DNA from: Candidatus Levybacteria bacterium GW2011_GWA1_37_16
GTDB taxonomy: Bacteria > Patescibacteriota > Microgenomatia > Levybacterales > UBA12049
Reading direction: 5' to 3'
DNA: 38,847 nt
Assembly: GCA_943354875.1 (NCBI GenBank)
Contig: CALRDJ010000003.1
Coordinates: 1 to 38,847, forward strand
Shown: piece after piece, positions 1 to 10,493 of the stretch
Layout: each line of letters begins with the position of its first letter
How positions within the stretch are numbered: position 1 is the stretch's first letter
Made by a program: the position numbers and the translations under genes
The notes under the pieces: generated by a model
What the model was told of the DNA's origin: nothing
The model's input: only the letters and a program-made list of their open reading frames with translations
The model's database searches: none

Positions 1-289
1 CCGCATCTACAATACGCTTGAACGTAAGCGTCCAAAACGGACTGATTTCACGCTCTATAAGATCATTAAGATCTACCTGGATAAATAAGTGTTGCTTATC
101 CTCAAGATATCTGGTGGCTATATCACCGCTATTGAGAAAAAAACGCAAGAAGTTTCCAATCCCTACTCGCTTCATGCCGATAAGCGCCACACAGTGTCTA
201 CTTTTTATATGCTGACCTAAGAGCTGAGCATCTTCTTCTCTAAAAGTAATGGGGTATTGGGATTCTATGACCTGATTATCCATGACCAT
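1..289 (-). CDS. N-terminal part of a P-loop-like/hypothetical protein, runs off the window edge
   Basis: Reverse-strand reading from ATG at 287-289 gives MVMDNQVIESQYPITFREEDAQLLGQHIKSRHCVALIGMKRVGIGNFLRFFLNSG..., open to window edge; ALIGMKRVGIGNFLRFF resembles a degenerate P-loop. Confidence 0.6.
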   Translation of the reverse strand, partial: MVMDNQVIESQYPITFREEDAQLLGQHIKSRHCVALIGMKRVGIGNFLRFFLNSGDIATRYLEDKQHLFIQVDLNDLIEREISPFWTLTFKRIVDA

Positions 290-401
290 TATTGTAACGT
301 TCCTACGATAAAATCGCAACCACTATACATGTCAGATTTAAGTCAGTCATTTGTTTCGAAGCCGTCAAGCGATAGGAATATCGTTTTGTCATAATCTTCT
401 T

Positions 402-701
402 ATGAAAAGCATCGCAGAGACACCAACTCGCACATCGATACCAGACACTCACTTATCGTGGCGCCTACCTGATTATGAAGTAGGAGAGAAATACACTCAA
501 TCAACTGAGTTTGAGGAGAAGCCTGTTAGGGCCATGCAGGAACAACAGCAACAGCAGAGATCATATACTGCTCCGCTATTCAGACCACGAGAAGAACGCA
601 GAGTAACCATAGCGCAGTTTCGTGAGATTACCGGCACGCTTCCACATAGCGATTTTCAACTTAGGCAGTACGGTCGCTATGCGGGAAAACCTTCTAAATA
701 A
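402..701 (+). CDS. hypothetical protein
   Basis: ORF 351..701; ATG at 402 (MKSIAETPTRTS...) preferred, with a CATAAT-like -10 shortly upstream; no family recognised. Confidence 0.5.
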   Translation: MKSIAETPTRTSIPDTHLSWRLPDYEVGEKYTQSTEFEEKPVRAMQEQQQQQRSYTAPLFRPREERRVTIAQFREITGTLPHSDFQLRQYGRYAGKPSK

Positions 702-743
702 TACCTCTAGGTCGCGCTTTTCAAAGTGTGATATATTTACGGT

Positions 744-1973
744 ATGACTAGTGACATTGATACGCTCATTTTCCAAGCGCTTTTTGGAGACGAAGAAACG
801 AAAAAACAAAAACGAAAAAAGATCCGCGACATATCTTTAGAAAAAGGCATAGTTTCTACATCCATTCACCATCTCTATCAGGCATTCGGAACAGGAAAAA
901 TTTTTGGATTTACCGTTCCTGCTATCAATATCCGCGCACTTACCTATGATACTGCAGCCATCATATTTGAACTTATGCTAAAACATAATATTGGCGCAGT
1001 AGTTTTCGAGATCGCACGATCAGAAATAGAGTATACAGATCAGCGCCCAGATGAATACACGACATCTATTCTTGCCGGAGCCATAAAAGCCGGCTATACA
1101 GGTCCCGTATTTCTCCAGGGAGATCACTATCAGTTCAGTAAGAATAAATTTTCTATAGATGCTGATGCTGAGGTAAACCGCATTAAGGAGTTAACGAAAG
1201 AATCCATAGAAGCCGGGTTCTATAATATCGATATCGATGCCTCGACCCTCGTAGATCTAGAAAAATCCACACTACCTGAACAACAGAAAACAAATAGCAG
1301 AATTACGGCCGAAATGACCAGGTTTATCCGCTCGATACAGCCTGATACTATACAGGTTTCTATCGGCGGAGAGATCGGACACATCGGTGGAAAAAACAGC
1401 ACAGCAAATGACTTCATCGCATTTATGGATGAATATAAGAAGGAGATTGCAGAGAACGGAATAAGCAAAGTAAGTGTTCAGACCGGAACCTCTCACGGTG
1501 GCATTCCAACAACAGATGGCAAGATTGAAGATGTAAAACTCGACTTTTCAGTTCTGGAATCTGTCAGCGAAATAGCACGAGATAGATATGGCATGGGCGG
1601 CGCAGTACAGCACGGCGCCTCCACTCTACCAAATGAATTATTTGGAAAATTTGTAGAACATAAAACACTAGAAATTCATTTAGCCACTGGGTTTCAAAAT
1701 ATCGTATATGAAAATATGCCCATCCTACTTCGTGAGGAAATATATGTATGGCTTAAAGATAACCTGAAAGCGGAATGGGAAACAGACTGGACCGAAGAAC
1801 AATTTTTATACAAAACGAGAAAAAAAGCCTTCGGACCATTTAAAAAACAGCTGTTTACCCTGAGCCTTCAGGATAAACAACCTATTGCCGATGCATTATC
1901 TCAGCAGCTAGAATTCTTATTTGAGAAACTAAATACATTTAATACGAGAGAGCTAACTGATCAATTTATTTAA
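744..1973 (+). CDS. class II fructose-bisphosphate aldolase family protein
   Basis: 409 aa; motifs QGDHYQ, GEIGHIGGKNST, VQTGTSHGG, VQHGAST typical of class II aldolases. Confidence 0.85.
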   Translation: MTSDIDTLIFQALFGDEETKKQKRKKIRDISLEKGIVSTSIHHLYQAFGTGKIFGFTVPAINIRALTYDTAAIIFELMLKHNIGAVVFEIARSEIEYTDQRPDEYTTSILAGAIKAGYTGPVFLQGDHYQFSKNKFSIDADAEVNRIKELTKESIEAGFYNIDIDASTLVDLEKSTLPEQQKTNSRITAEMTRFIRSIQPDTIQVSIGGEIGHIGGKNSTANDFIAFMDEYKKEIAENGISKVSVQTGTSHGGIPTTDGKIEDVKLDFSVLESVSEIARDRYGMGGAVQHGASTLPNELFGKFVEHKTLEIHLATGFQNIVYENMPILLREEIYVWLKDNLKAEWETDWTEEQFLYKTRKKAFGPFKKQLFTLSLQDKQPIADALSQQLEFLFEKLNTFNTRELTDQFI

Positions 1974-1977
1974 GCGT

Positions 1978-2916
1978 ATGCAGGCAATTTCCCTCACCGA
2001 CTTCATTCTGGAAGATCAAAAAACCAATCTTCATGCTAGAGGAAATCTTACTCGAATACTGAATGACATCGCAGAAAGTGGCAAAATCATCGGCTTGCAT
2101 TTAAAAAAAGCAGGGCTTGTGGACATTCTCGGTACTACTGGAGACATAAACACATCAAGCGATGAGGTCAAAAAGATTGATGTATTCAGCAATAATTTGC
2201 TTATCAAAACTCTTACTATCGGTGAGCAAGTTGCTACTATTGCCTCAGAAGAGCTGGAAAACCCAATCGAACTCGGCACTGGTGATTATGTCGTTTTTAT
2301 GGATCCGCTCGACGGATCTGCAAATACAGATGCCAATATTCCAGTCGGTACTATTTTTTCCATCTATCACAAATCAGATTCCATTCTGCAGCCTGGACGA
2401 AAGCAAGTCGCTGCTGGCTATATTCTCTATGGCACCAGCGACATATTGGTGTACACCTGCGGTCATGGCGTAAATGGGTTTACTTTGGATCCATCTATCG
2501 GAACCTTTCTTCTTTCTCATTCGGACATGAAAATTCCTGAAGACGGCGATATTTACTCGGTAAATGAAGCGAATTCTCCACAGTGGGACGATACGCTCAT
2601 CAGGTTTATCGAGTCACTAAAAACATCTGGAAAAAGAGCACGCTATATCGGTTCGATGGTAGCAGATGTACACCGAACACTAATAAAAGGAGGATTATTT
2701 ATGTATCCAAACGATAATAAAAACACGACAGGAAAACTGAGGCTCATGTATGAAGTAAACCCCATGGCATTTCTAGTAGAGCAAGCGGGCGGAAGAGTTA
2801 TTTCCCATGAAACAACTAATCCACTCGACGCAGTCCCCTCCTCTGTGCATGAGAAGTCTCCCGTTATTCTCGGTAGTAAATCGCTGGTTGAAAACTTCAT
2901 ACACTTCGAAAAATAA
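1978..2916 (+). CDS. fbp: class I fructose-1,6-bisphosphatase
   Basis: 312 aa; metal-binding motif DPLDGSANTDANIPVGTIFSIY and GSMVADVHRTLIKGGLFMYP. Confidence 0.92.
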   Translation: MQAISLTDFILEDQKTNLHARGNLTRILNDIAESGKIIGLHLKKAGLVDILGTTGDINTSSDEVKKIDVFSNNLLIKTLTIGEQVATIASEELENPIELGTGDYVVFMDPLDGSANTDANIPVGTIFSIYHKSDSILQPGRKQVAAGYILYGTSDILVYTCGHGVNGFTLDPSIGTFLLSHSDMKIPEDGDIYSVNEANSPQWDDTLIRFIESLKTSGKRARYIGSMVADVHRTLIKGGLFMYPNDNKNTTGKLRLMYEVNPMAFLVEQAGGRVISHETTNPLDAVPSSVHEKSPVILGSKSLVENFIHFEK

Positions 2917-2991
2917 TTTGTCAGGTTACTGTCAGTAGTTTGTTGTTTCACTGTCAAGAAACATAAAAAAATATATTGCATACTAGTTCTT

Positions 2992-3255
2992 ATGGGAACA
3001 CCAGTAGAAGCAGCGCCAAGAAGAACAATAGTCAGGCCAGAAAGAAAACCAGTACAGATTATTGATCTCCGAAAAGAACTGCCTAGATCAAGACCAGTAA
3101 TTTCTGGAGGATCCTCAGACAATGAACCAAAAGAACAGCAAAGCTCTCTTGATTTTATAAATGACCCAGCCAACAAACATGAAGTTGATAACGAAACATA
3201 TTTACGATTTTCTATCGTAGATGCTGCCGACAGAATAATAGCTAACGAAAAATGA
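2992..3255 (+). CDS. hypothetical protein
   Basis: 87 aa ORF; stop overlaps the next ORF start (ATGA). Confidence 0.55.
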   Translation: MGTPVEAAPRRTIVRPERKPVQIIDLRKELPRSRPVISGGSSDNEPKEQQSSLDFINDPANKHEVDNETYLRFSIVDAADRIIANEK

Positions 3256-3572
3256 GAAATACACGAGAAAACATAACAGCAATGCCTTTGCCTGTACTTC
3301 CTGTAGACGTCCATGTGGATGTAAAGAGAGGAAGACTTTTCTTAGACGGAAGAGAAAGAGTACCTAGTACCACCGTTTTTTCTGCTCGATTAAGCAGGGA
3401 TGCTGAAAGCACTGGCAAACATTCACCAACTATCTTAACTATTGATGATCGGAAAGCTCCTATTTCAGATGACGAGGCTGCCTTACTAGAATCACATCTT
3501 GTTCACAGAGGAGCAAATATCCTTATACGACAAGCGTCTCAGGTAACTGAAGCTACACCCCCTCTCAGCTAG
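3252..3572 (+). CDS. hypothetical protein
   Basis: 106 aa ORF translationally coupled (ATGA) to the preceding ORF. Confidence 0.55.
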   Translation: MRNTRENITAMPLPVLPVDVHVDVKRGRLFLDGRERVPSTTVFSARLSRDAESTGKHSPTILTIDDRKAPISDDEAALLESHLVHRGANILIRQASQVTEATPPLS

Positions 3573-3583
3573 CACGAACACTC

Positions 3584-6283
3584 TTACTTTTTCCCAAACT
3601 CCAAGCGAAACTTCTTATCTGTTGCTGTATCTGAAGATATTGCCACGCTTTGTCCATTACTAATGGCTCCCGCTGGAACTTTTGTCGGCTTAAATGCATC
3701 TGGATAAAAGAATGTAAGCGCATACGGAGATGTGTCTGTTCCTGGTTGCTTAAAAAACTTCAAGTCATAGGTAAAAAATTGCTGAGAATATGAAACCTTA
3801 TGGGGGTGGGCGTATGATATGGTTACTGTCTTCACTGCTCCGCCCTGAGGAACTGTCACGAGAAATCCGTACAGCACCCTCTCCCCTTCCTCCACCTTCT
3901 CCACCTCTAGACCTTTTGGAAGCTTAAATGTTTTTGCCTCATATATCCGAGGGTCTGTTATCGCTGGCGTAATAACCTGATCTTCTCCATCTATGCTAAC
4001 TCCTTGAAGCAATGCACCAAATGGCAATACTACTCGCAGGTAATTTTTATAATCCCCTCCAGGCCATGCATTGCTTTCATTTATATACTTAATTTCGACA
4101 GTTGAATGCACTACCCCACTCTCATCGACAGAAACCTGTTGGTTAATTTTTCTTTTTACAAAGTAGTTGGCCTTATTTACTCCTAAATTTGCTTCGCTGA
4201 TTCCTAAGAAATCATTTACTGTCACTGAATCCTCTTCTCGCTCATCCCAAAGACTTGAAGACATACCATTCACCATGACTATGCTTTGGATACTTGGATC
4301 AGCAAATGCTATCATCAGATGTTTTTGCTCAATAGACTCTTTTATGGCTCGTGCTATAAATAGATATGATGTTTTCTTGTCAAAGATTTTCATTTGCAAT
4401 GCAGTAAATAGTGAGCGAAGAAAATCTTTTTTCTGAGAAGATCCAGCAAATGAATTCTTTTCTGCATGAGTCTGAGTCAGCATATACATGTTATCTGCGC
4501 TTACCACCTCTCCGTAATCAGGTACTGATACTGAGCCTATTGCCTGAAGCAGGCTCTTGATAAGCAGTATGTCTACTGCCATAACACCATCTACCACCTC
4601 TCCTGTTTCCTGATTCAGGATAAATGCCGCAGCAGAAGCATTACGACTAAAATCCGGATCAAAATTACTATCCCGTAAATACTGGTGAACGCTTGGAATA
4701 TGTCGCCTGATGGCAAATGGCGGCTCTATGTGCCCCTTCAATTGTCCGTCCGCATCGTATACATCTTTTATAGGAAAATCTACAAGTCGGCCGTTCTCAA
4801 ACGACGCGATGCCATACGACCCGATAAATCCCCCACCTGGTCGAAGCTCCATATTATTTTGAAATAAAACCAAGTATGATGTTTTTTTTCCAAAGCCTAA
4901 GATTTTAGGCGCTGAATCCAGTAGCGTCCCTGAGATATCTACCAAGTAATCTAGTGTGTCAAACAACTCTTCTTTCGTCGATCCATAAAAAAATGCTCCG
5001 ACTGTGCCCCGCATACGCTCGAAATTATTCTCCGCACGAAGTTTTTGATATAAAATCGTAGCGTTTTTAGCATCATTAACTACTATCAATATATCTGCAT
5101 CTGGATTCTTTGATTTTCCTGCCAAAATTTCTGTATACCGTATTGCCGCGTTTAGCCCGTATACGCTTGCCTGCGCTGCCTCTTTCTCCACTGAAATAAA
5201 TGACAATGGCGTGTTTATCATATCTTCCTTCCCAAGATACGAAAATTCTGTCCTTACTATCTCCGATACACTCTCAGTGTGAGTTAATACTGTCGATGCA
5301 ATACCCGCGCTCCTTCTCGCATCCGAGAGATTACCCTTCTCCGTCTCGCTGAGTGTGTGCTTCAACAGAACCCCACCTGTTACCGCCCCCACACCAGAAA
5401 CTATCAGAGGAAGAAGGAGAATGAGAACTATAAATATACCTACTGACACAGGGGTAATCATGGGAGCTTTCCTTACATGGCGCATAGTCACCAATGGATT
5501 TCTTTTTATACCATCCAGCTGCATATACGACGCTTGTATTCGCTCTCTCAGTGGATATCGATCAAATAAGTATTCACCATTAATTACTGGTAGCTCTACG
5601 CGAGAAACATCTTTTCCGAAATCAATTTTTACGTTTGGATCATTTTTTTGTATCTCATGGGCTAACCGAAGAGCTGTAGGCGGATGCTTAGGATAAGCCA
5701 AAATAATCGCTTGTTTTTTCGTACTTAATGCTCCTTTTAGTAATGCAGCAACAGCATCCTGAACATGCGTGAACCTTATATGAGACATACCGTCCCCAGG
5801 AACCACTATGCGACCTAACGATCGTGCCGAATGCAAAAATGTGTTCACCGGTCCATTATGTATAAACTTTTCTGACCCAAATAAATCTCCGCAAATAACG
5901 AGCGATATGTTCGTATAACTACTTATTTTAGAGAAAAGTGGATCAGACAGATCACTATAATGAATAAGCATGACTACCCTCTTCCTGTCTTCATCTGCTT
6001 TTTTTAGTACACCCGGGATCATACTTCGAAGCATGCTTTCACCACGATAGATGACAAATATATGAGCATACTGAACACTTGGAATAAAGGCTTTATTTTT
6101 TCGTAAAGAAATTACTGTTGTTCGTTCTAAATTTTCTTTTTTCTCAGTTATAAAAACAGCCTGAAGCGAATCATCATGTTCTTGAATCGTTCGTATTAAA
6201 CAACTTCCTAGAGTGCCCTCGTCATCCAAAACGAGGATCGCCTTTTCTGACACTTGCTGCTCTGATGTAAATGGTGACTTCAT
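3584..6283 (-). CDS. DUF4012-type membrane protein with N-terminal Rossmann/epimerase-like domain
   Basis: 899 aa; LFQNNMELRPGGGFIGSYGIASFENGRLVDF is DUF4012-like; TM segment VGIFIVLILLLPLIVSGVGAVTGG; N-terminus reads like an NAD-dependent epimerase fold. Confidence 0.8.
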   Translation of the reverse strand: MKSPFTSEQQVSEKAILVLDDEGTLGSCLIRTIQEHDDSLQAVFITEKKENLERTTVISLRKNKAFIPSVQYAHIFVIYRGESMLRSMIPGVLKKADEDRKRVVMLIHYSDLSDPLFSKISSYTNISLVICGDLFGSEKFIHNGPVNTFLHSARSLGRIVVPGDGMSHIRFTHVQDAVAALLKGALSTKKQAIILAYPKHPPTALRLAHEIQKNDPNVKIDFGKDVSRVELPVINGEYLFDRYPLRERIQASYMQLDGIKRNPLVTMRHVRKAPMITPVSVGIFIVLILLLPLIVSGVGAVTGGVLLKHTLSETEKGNLSDARRSAGIASTVLTHTESVSEIVRTEFSYLGKEDMINTPLSFISVEKEAAQASVYGLNAAIRYTEILAGKSKNPDADILIVVNDAKNATILYQKLRAENNFERMRGTVGAFFYGSTKEELFDTLDYLVDISGTLLDSAPKILGFGKKTSYLVLFQNNMELRPGGGFIGSYGIASFENGRLVDFPIKDVYDADGQLKGHIEPPFAIRRHIPSVHQYLRDSNFDPDFSRNASAAAFILNQETGEVVDGVMAVDILLIKSLLQAIGSVSVPDYGEVVSADNMYMLTQTHAEKNSFAGSSQKKDFLRSLFTALQMKIFDKKTSYLFIARAIKESIEQKHLMIAFADPSIQSIVMVNGMSSSLWDEREEDSVTVNDFLGISEANLGVNKANYFVKRKINQQVSVDESGVVHSTVEIKYINESNAWPGGDYKNYLRVVLPFGALLQGVSIDGEDQVITPAITDPRIYEAKTFKLPKGLEVEKVEEGERVLYGFLVTVPQGGAVKTVTISYAHPHKVSYSQQFFTYDLKFFKQPGTDTSPYALTFFYPDAFKPTKVPAGAISNGQSVAISSDTATDKKFRLEFGKK

Positions 6284-6321
6284 AAGGAACCCTAACTGAG
6301 ATATATCTAATTGTAGGAAAG

Positions 6322-6738
6322 TTAGGTGAGGTTGTCTAGCGCTTGGTTTACGTAACGATCGGCATCTTTATTATATTCTCTTCTTACGTGGGAGTATTTT
6401 AGGGGGATTTCAAGTTTTTTTTCTCTTTCTCGAATAGACGCCATAAGTATTTGAAGAGTTGGGTTCTTCACTCGATATATTCTATTTATTTGTGACATTA
6501 AAAGCTCTGAGTCCATAAAAAAAGAAACTTCTTCTATAGAAAGTTTTTCTTTGTTTTCGATAACCCAATCGAGTGCTTGAATAACTGCTGAGTACTCTGC
6601 GACATTGTTTGTCGCTACTCCCAATCGGTTTCCAAATCCACCCAATTGCTGACCTTTTTCATCTGTTATAAAAACTCCGGTTGCTGACGGTCCTGGATTT
6701 CCCCTACTTCCTCCATCAGTAAAAATTCGTATCTTCAT
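6322..6738 (-). CDS. ribonuclease HI family protein
   Basis: 138 aa; IFTDGGSRGNPGPSATGVFI, NNVAEYSAVIQAL, FFMDSELLMSQI. Confidence 0.88.
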   Translation of the reverse strand: MKIRIFTDGGSRGNPGPSATGVFITDEKGQQLGGFGNRLGVATNNVAEYSAVIQALDWVIENKEKLSIEEVSFFMDSELLMSQINRIYRVKNPTLQILMASIREREKKLEIPLKYSHVRREYNKDADRYVNQALDNLT

Positions 6739-7958
6739 GTTGCGCTTCGCATATAATTTTTATAATAATAGCTTGCCAGGACAACAAAAACAACACATTC
6801 GGTAATTCCGGTAATCATTGCTGACGCTAAATATGAACCAATAGGAATAAAAATAATATTTAAGCCCACATTAAAAATAGCGCAGAATAAATACGTCCAC
6901 ATTAAAAACTTTTGTTTTTTCTCAGCTATAATTCCCCACTGCAAAAGACTAGTTCCAAAGAAAAACGGTAACGAAAAAAGTAGTAATCTAAACGATGCTA
7001 TGGCTCCCACAAAGTCTTGTTTTATAAGTATTATAAGTGGAGCGAGAAACCATAAAACAATAGCAAGCACTACTCCAATTATCATAGCACATACTGTATA
7101 GGCAGCCACCATTTTTCCATTTCTTCGAAAATTTTTCTGGTTTTCCAAAAGCATAGGATACAGTGCATTTGATAAAAAAAGGGGGAGCGCAATCAGAAAA
7201 TCAAAAAACCGATACGACAGTCCATAGGTACCCACATCGGCAGTTGATTTTAGGAAAGACAAAATAAAAATATCTATACGAAAATAAATAAGATTAAAAA
7301 TAAGCATAAGACCTAGCGGTAGGCTTTTCAAAAAAAGCAATTTTACTTTTAGATGATCAACTTTCATATTTACTTTTTTGTAAATAAATATGAACGACAA
7401 CAGCGCTGTCACAATAGATCCGACGACAAAACTTCCCACGACAAAAAGAAGAGAGATGTTTGTTAAAAATGCATAGAATATAAACGCCATAGTAACCGAG
7501 GAGCCAACGAGCGATATAAGCAATAGAGCGGAATATCGTAGTTCTTTTTGATATATCGATGTGGCTGATAACAAAACTGCCTGTGCTATAAGAGTCAAAG
7601 AGAAAATAATCATGCCAGTTTTTACCATAGGAGAAAATCCTATTTCGAAAAAATCACTAAACGGCAACACCACGACAAGCAATGCAATAATTCCTACCGA
7701 AGAAAGAGCCAAAAGAATTCGAGCGACCAGTAGATTACCAAAGTTCTTATGGGGATCGTCCTGAAGAGCGATTGCATTCATGCCGAAATCTACCACGAGA
7801 TAAAGCATGCCGACAGTCGTTGTAATCTGAACAAGCTGTCCGTATCCAGTAACTCCTAAGGCTTGCGCAGTTAAAATGGTAATTAAAAGCGTTATGGATG
7901 CGGTGAGGACTTTCTGAATCACTTGATATAAGGTATTGAGGAAAATCTTTTGATGCAT
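6735..7958 (-). CDS. polysaccharide flippase (Wzx/MATE-like)
   Basis: 407 aa, many TM helices, N-terminal layout of oligosaccharide flippases; stop overlaps RNase H start (ATGA). Confidence 0.82.
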   Translation of the reverse strand: MHQKIFLNTLYQVIQKVLTASITLLITILTAQALGVTGYGQLVQITTTVGMLYLVVDFGMNAIALQDDPHKNFGNLLVARILLALSSVGIIALLVVVLPFSDFFEIGFSPMVKTGMIIFSLTLIAQAVLLSATSIYQKELRYSALLLISLVGSSVTMAFIFYAFLTNISLLFVVGSFVVGSIVTALLSFIFIYKKVNMKVDHLKVKLLFLKSLPLGLMLIFNLIYFRIDIFILSFLKSTADVGTYGLSYRFFDFLIALPLFLSNALYPMLLENQKNFRRNGKMVAAYTVCAMIIGVVLAIVLWFLAPLIILIKQDFVGAIASFRLLLFSLPFFFGTSLLQWGIIAEKKQKFLMWTYLFCAIFNVGLNIIFIPIGSYLASAMITGITECVVFVVLASYYYKNYMRSAT

Positions 7959-7974
7959 GAACTTACCTATTGTA

Positions 7975-9201
7975 TCAGATAGACTCTTTCCTCAGAAGCG
8001 GACTCCATGCCAGTCCCAATACAAAGCTGACGATCAAAAGACCCTGCTGACTTGTCAAAAAATAATGATCGGTCATACTCAGAACCAAAACAGCAATTAA
8101 CGTTGTCCGAAGAACTTTATTTTTTGTTTGAAAAAAAGTTTTCATAAGAAGATATCCCGACAAAGCAAATCCAAAAACTCCTGTTTGGCTTAAGATCAAG
8201 AGCATAACGTTGTGAACCGGCTGGTGGGACGAGTGAACATGATTATAAAAATTATTTAACCCAACGCCAAAGAATGGGTGAGACATGGTCATAGAAACAG
8301 CATTCTGGATTAACGAAAATCGCATGGATACCGACTCGTCAAAAGATGTTTGGACAAACCTCTCTGTCACGAAGGGAAAGAAAGCTCCTATTCCTACTAG
8401 CAAGGTCACCACGCCAATTATGGTTACTTTATTTACCTTTAATTTCTTATATAGAATTACCCACCCAAGGGCTCCCACAACTACTACAAGCGCACTTCTG
8501 CTCAGACTCGCAAAAAGCCCGACTATCCCCAGACACATAGATAGTATGTTTAACTTCTTGAGTGGAATAAGATTCTGGAGCATGACACCAATCACCAAAA
8601 ACCCGCCTAAGACATTCGGGTGAGAAAATGTTCCATAGGGTCTGAGGATTAATGCGCCACCAAGAGATACGTTTGCTGCGCCGGGCGTACTACCTACGAT
8701 CATACGCTCTCCAAAAAAATAAAATAATCCACCGATGGCACTCTGATGGAAAAATTGAACAACCGCTAAAAGTGACTGAGAGATTAGGCCAAGCGATAGA
8801 ACCACGAGAGATGCCCTCAAAACCTCTTTACTTGCCACATGTTTTACCAAGGCCCCAAACAATACCATCTCCACAAGTCTTACTAGTCCATATACTCCCG
8901 CGCCAGGATTCACAGAGAGCAGTATGCCTATGGAAATAACGACCACCAATGCGAAAAATAGTCGAGTCAATTGAATATTTTTTTTCTTTTTTTTTATCCA
9001 TTCTAAAAAACACTTACCATGTAAAACAAATTGTGATAGTAATAACACGTCAGTGACATACAGAGTAGGGGAGAGATAATCTACTCGAATTCCATCAACG
9101 ATAGAAAAATCCGGCCAAAAATGATAACCAAACTGGGTGGGAATAAAAAAGATGGTAATTAAGAAAAGGGGAGTAGAAAAATTTCTGATTTCAATTTTCA
9201 A
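7975..9201 (-). CDS. O-antigen ligase family protein
   Basis: 408 aa polytopic; LRPYGTFSHPNVLGGFLVIG and HPFFGVGLNNFYNH...HNVMLLILSQTG typical of O-antigen ligase/polymerase. Confidence 0.87.
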   Translation of the reverse strand: MKIEIRNFSTPLFLITIFFIPTQFGYHFWPDFSIVDGIRVDYLSPTLYVTDVLLLSQFVLHGKCFLEWIKKKKKNIQLTRLFFALVVVISIGILLSVNPGAGVYGLVRLVEMVLFGALVKHVASKEVLRASLVVLSLGLISQSLLAVVQFFHQSAIGGLFYFFGERMIVGSTPGAANVSLGGALILRPYGTFSHPNVLGGFLVIGVMLQNLIPLKKLNILSMCLGIVGLFASLSRSALVVVVGALGWVILYKKLKVNKVTIIGVVTLLVGIGAFFPFVTERFVQTSFDESVSMRFSLIQNAVSMTMSHPFFGVGLNNFYNHVHSSHQPVHNVMLLILSQTGVFGFALSGYLLMKTFFQTKNKVLRTTLIAVLVLSMTDHYFLTSQQGLLIVSFVLGLAWSPLLRKESI

Positions 9202-9207
9202 TTGAAA

Positions 9208-9675
9208 TTAAGCTCGCGGTTTCACAACTAGAGTTCGATCTTTACCTTCGCCAATAGACTCTGACATGACTTCTGGATCTTCCTGTAAAATTACATGAAC
9301 AATACGACGCTCCCAAGATTTAAGACTTGGCAGAGCAATCTCACGACTTTCAGCAAGAGCTCGTTCTTTCGCTCCCTGTGCTAATCTTTCTAATGCATCA
9401 GTCCTGTTTTTCTTATAGTCACCAACTTCGAGAGATACTCGGACAAATGTTCCAACTTTCTTATATAGCTGGAGGGATGCGATGAGCTGGAGAGACTCAA
9501 GTGTTTCACCATGGTATCCGATAATCATCCCGCTATCCTCTGTGGCGATAACCGCATTTACCCCCTCGTCTCCTATTTGTGTTTCCACAGTACCGGAAAC
9601 ACCCAGAGAACTGAGAAGCGACTCAATCGTCTCTTGTGCTATTTTAGGGTCTATAGTTGCTAAAGTTGTTTCCAT
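9208..9675 (-). CDS. jag: Jag/KhpB, KH-R3H RNA-binding protein
   Basis: 155 aa; GMIIGYHGETLESLQLIASL (KH) and R3H-like C-terminus; genomic position next to yidC. Confidence 0.9.
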   Translation of the reverse strand: METTLATIDPKIAQETIESLLSSLGVSGTVETQIGDEGVNAVIATEDSGMIIGYHGETLESLQLIASLQLYKKVGTFVRVSLEVGDYKKNRTDALERLAQGAKERALAESREIALPSLKSWERRIVHVILQEDPEVMSESIGEGKDRTLVVKPRA

Positions 9676-10493
9676 TATTTTTTATTTTTTATCAATGACT
9701 TCGATGGCCAAAACTTCATGCCTCCCCATCCTTGCAATTGATACTGCTGTAGTATACCAAAAATCGTGAATGTATTCCAATAGAGAGACAAACCGACAGG
9801 AAGCTGATATGAAAAAAGGGCAATCATGAAGGGGAAAAGATAGGTCGATTGGGTCTGAAAAGCAGTGGCAAAGTCATCTGATTTTTTCTTTTCATTCGGA
9901 TCCTTCGGCAGTATCATCATCTTTGATTGAATAAACTGCAAAACCCCCGTAATCACCGGGATAAGAAGTAAATATGGCATCGTCTGTAAAAGAGCTGAGG
10001 GTGAGAGGCCAAGTGGGATACCGAAAAAACTTAAATCCCATGGCATGGTCAGCTTAAATGTTGAGATATATACTTCGTTGTTTACAAAACGCATGGCCGC
10101 GTCTGGCGACATATTTACAATTTTTTGAAATGCATCATAAAGTGCCCAGATAATCGGCAACTGAATTATGAGAGGAAGGCATCCTGCGGCTGGATTTATC
10201 CCGTGCTCTTTATACAACTTCATCGTTTCTGTCTGAAGCTTTTTACTATCGTTCTTATGTTTATCTTTTAATCGAGAGAGGTGTGGCGCTACTGTCTGCA
10301 TCTGCTTAGAAGCTTTTAGCTGAGAATGCGTGAGGGGATACAATACTATTCTCATAACAACTGTTAAGAGAATGAGAGAAAATCCAAGCGGATAGGGCAC
10401 ATGAAGCAACAGGAGCCCATGATAAATCCCCGCCAAGACAGTAACTATTGGCTTTGTTAATGCTGCGTCAAATAAAAATCCTACTGTTTCCAT
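9675..10493 (-). CDS. yidC: YidC/Oxa1 membrane insertase
   Basis: ORF 9675..10517; METVGF start at 10493 overlaps yidD stop (TAATG); INPAAGCLPLIIQLPIIWALY. Confidence 0.95.
   Translation of the reverse strand: METVGFLFDAALTKPIVTVLAGIYHGLLLLHVPYPLGFSLILLTVVMRIVLYPLTHSQLKASKQMQTVAPHLSRLKDKHKNDSKKLQTETMKLYKEHGINPAAGCLPLIIQLPIIWALYDAFQKIVNMSPDAAMRFVNNEVYISTFKLTMPWDLSFFGIPLGLSPSALLQTMPYLLLIPVITGVLQFIQSKMMILPKDPNEKKKSDDFATAFQTQSTYLFPFMIALFSYQLPVGLSLYWNTFTIFGILQQYQLQGWGGMKFWPSKSLIKNKK

Noticed and set aside
2643-3314. 223-aa minus-strand ORF
   Set aside because: Antisense to the well-supported fbp 3' end and to two coupled small ORFs; no recognisable family; composition atypical.
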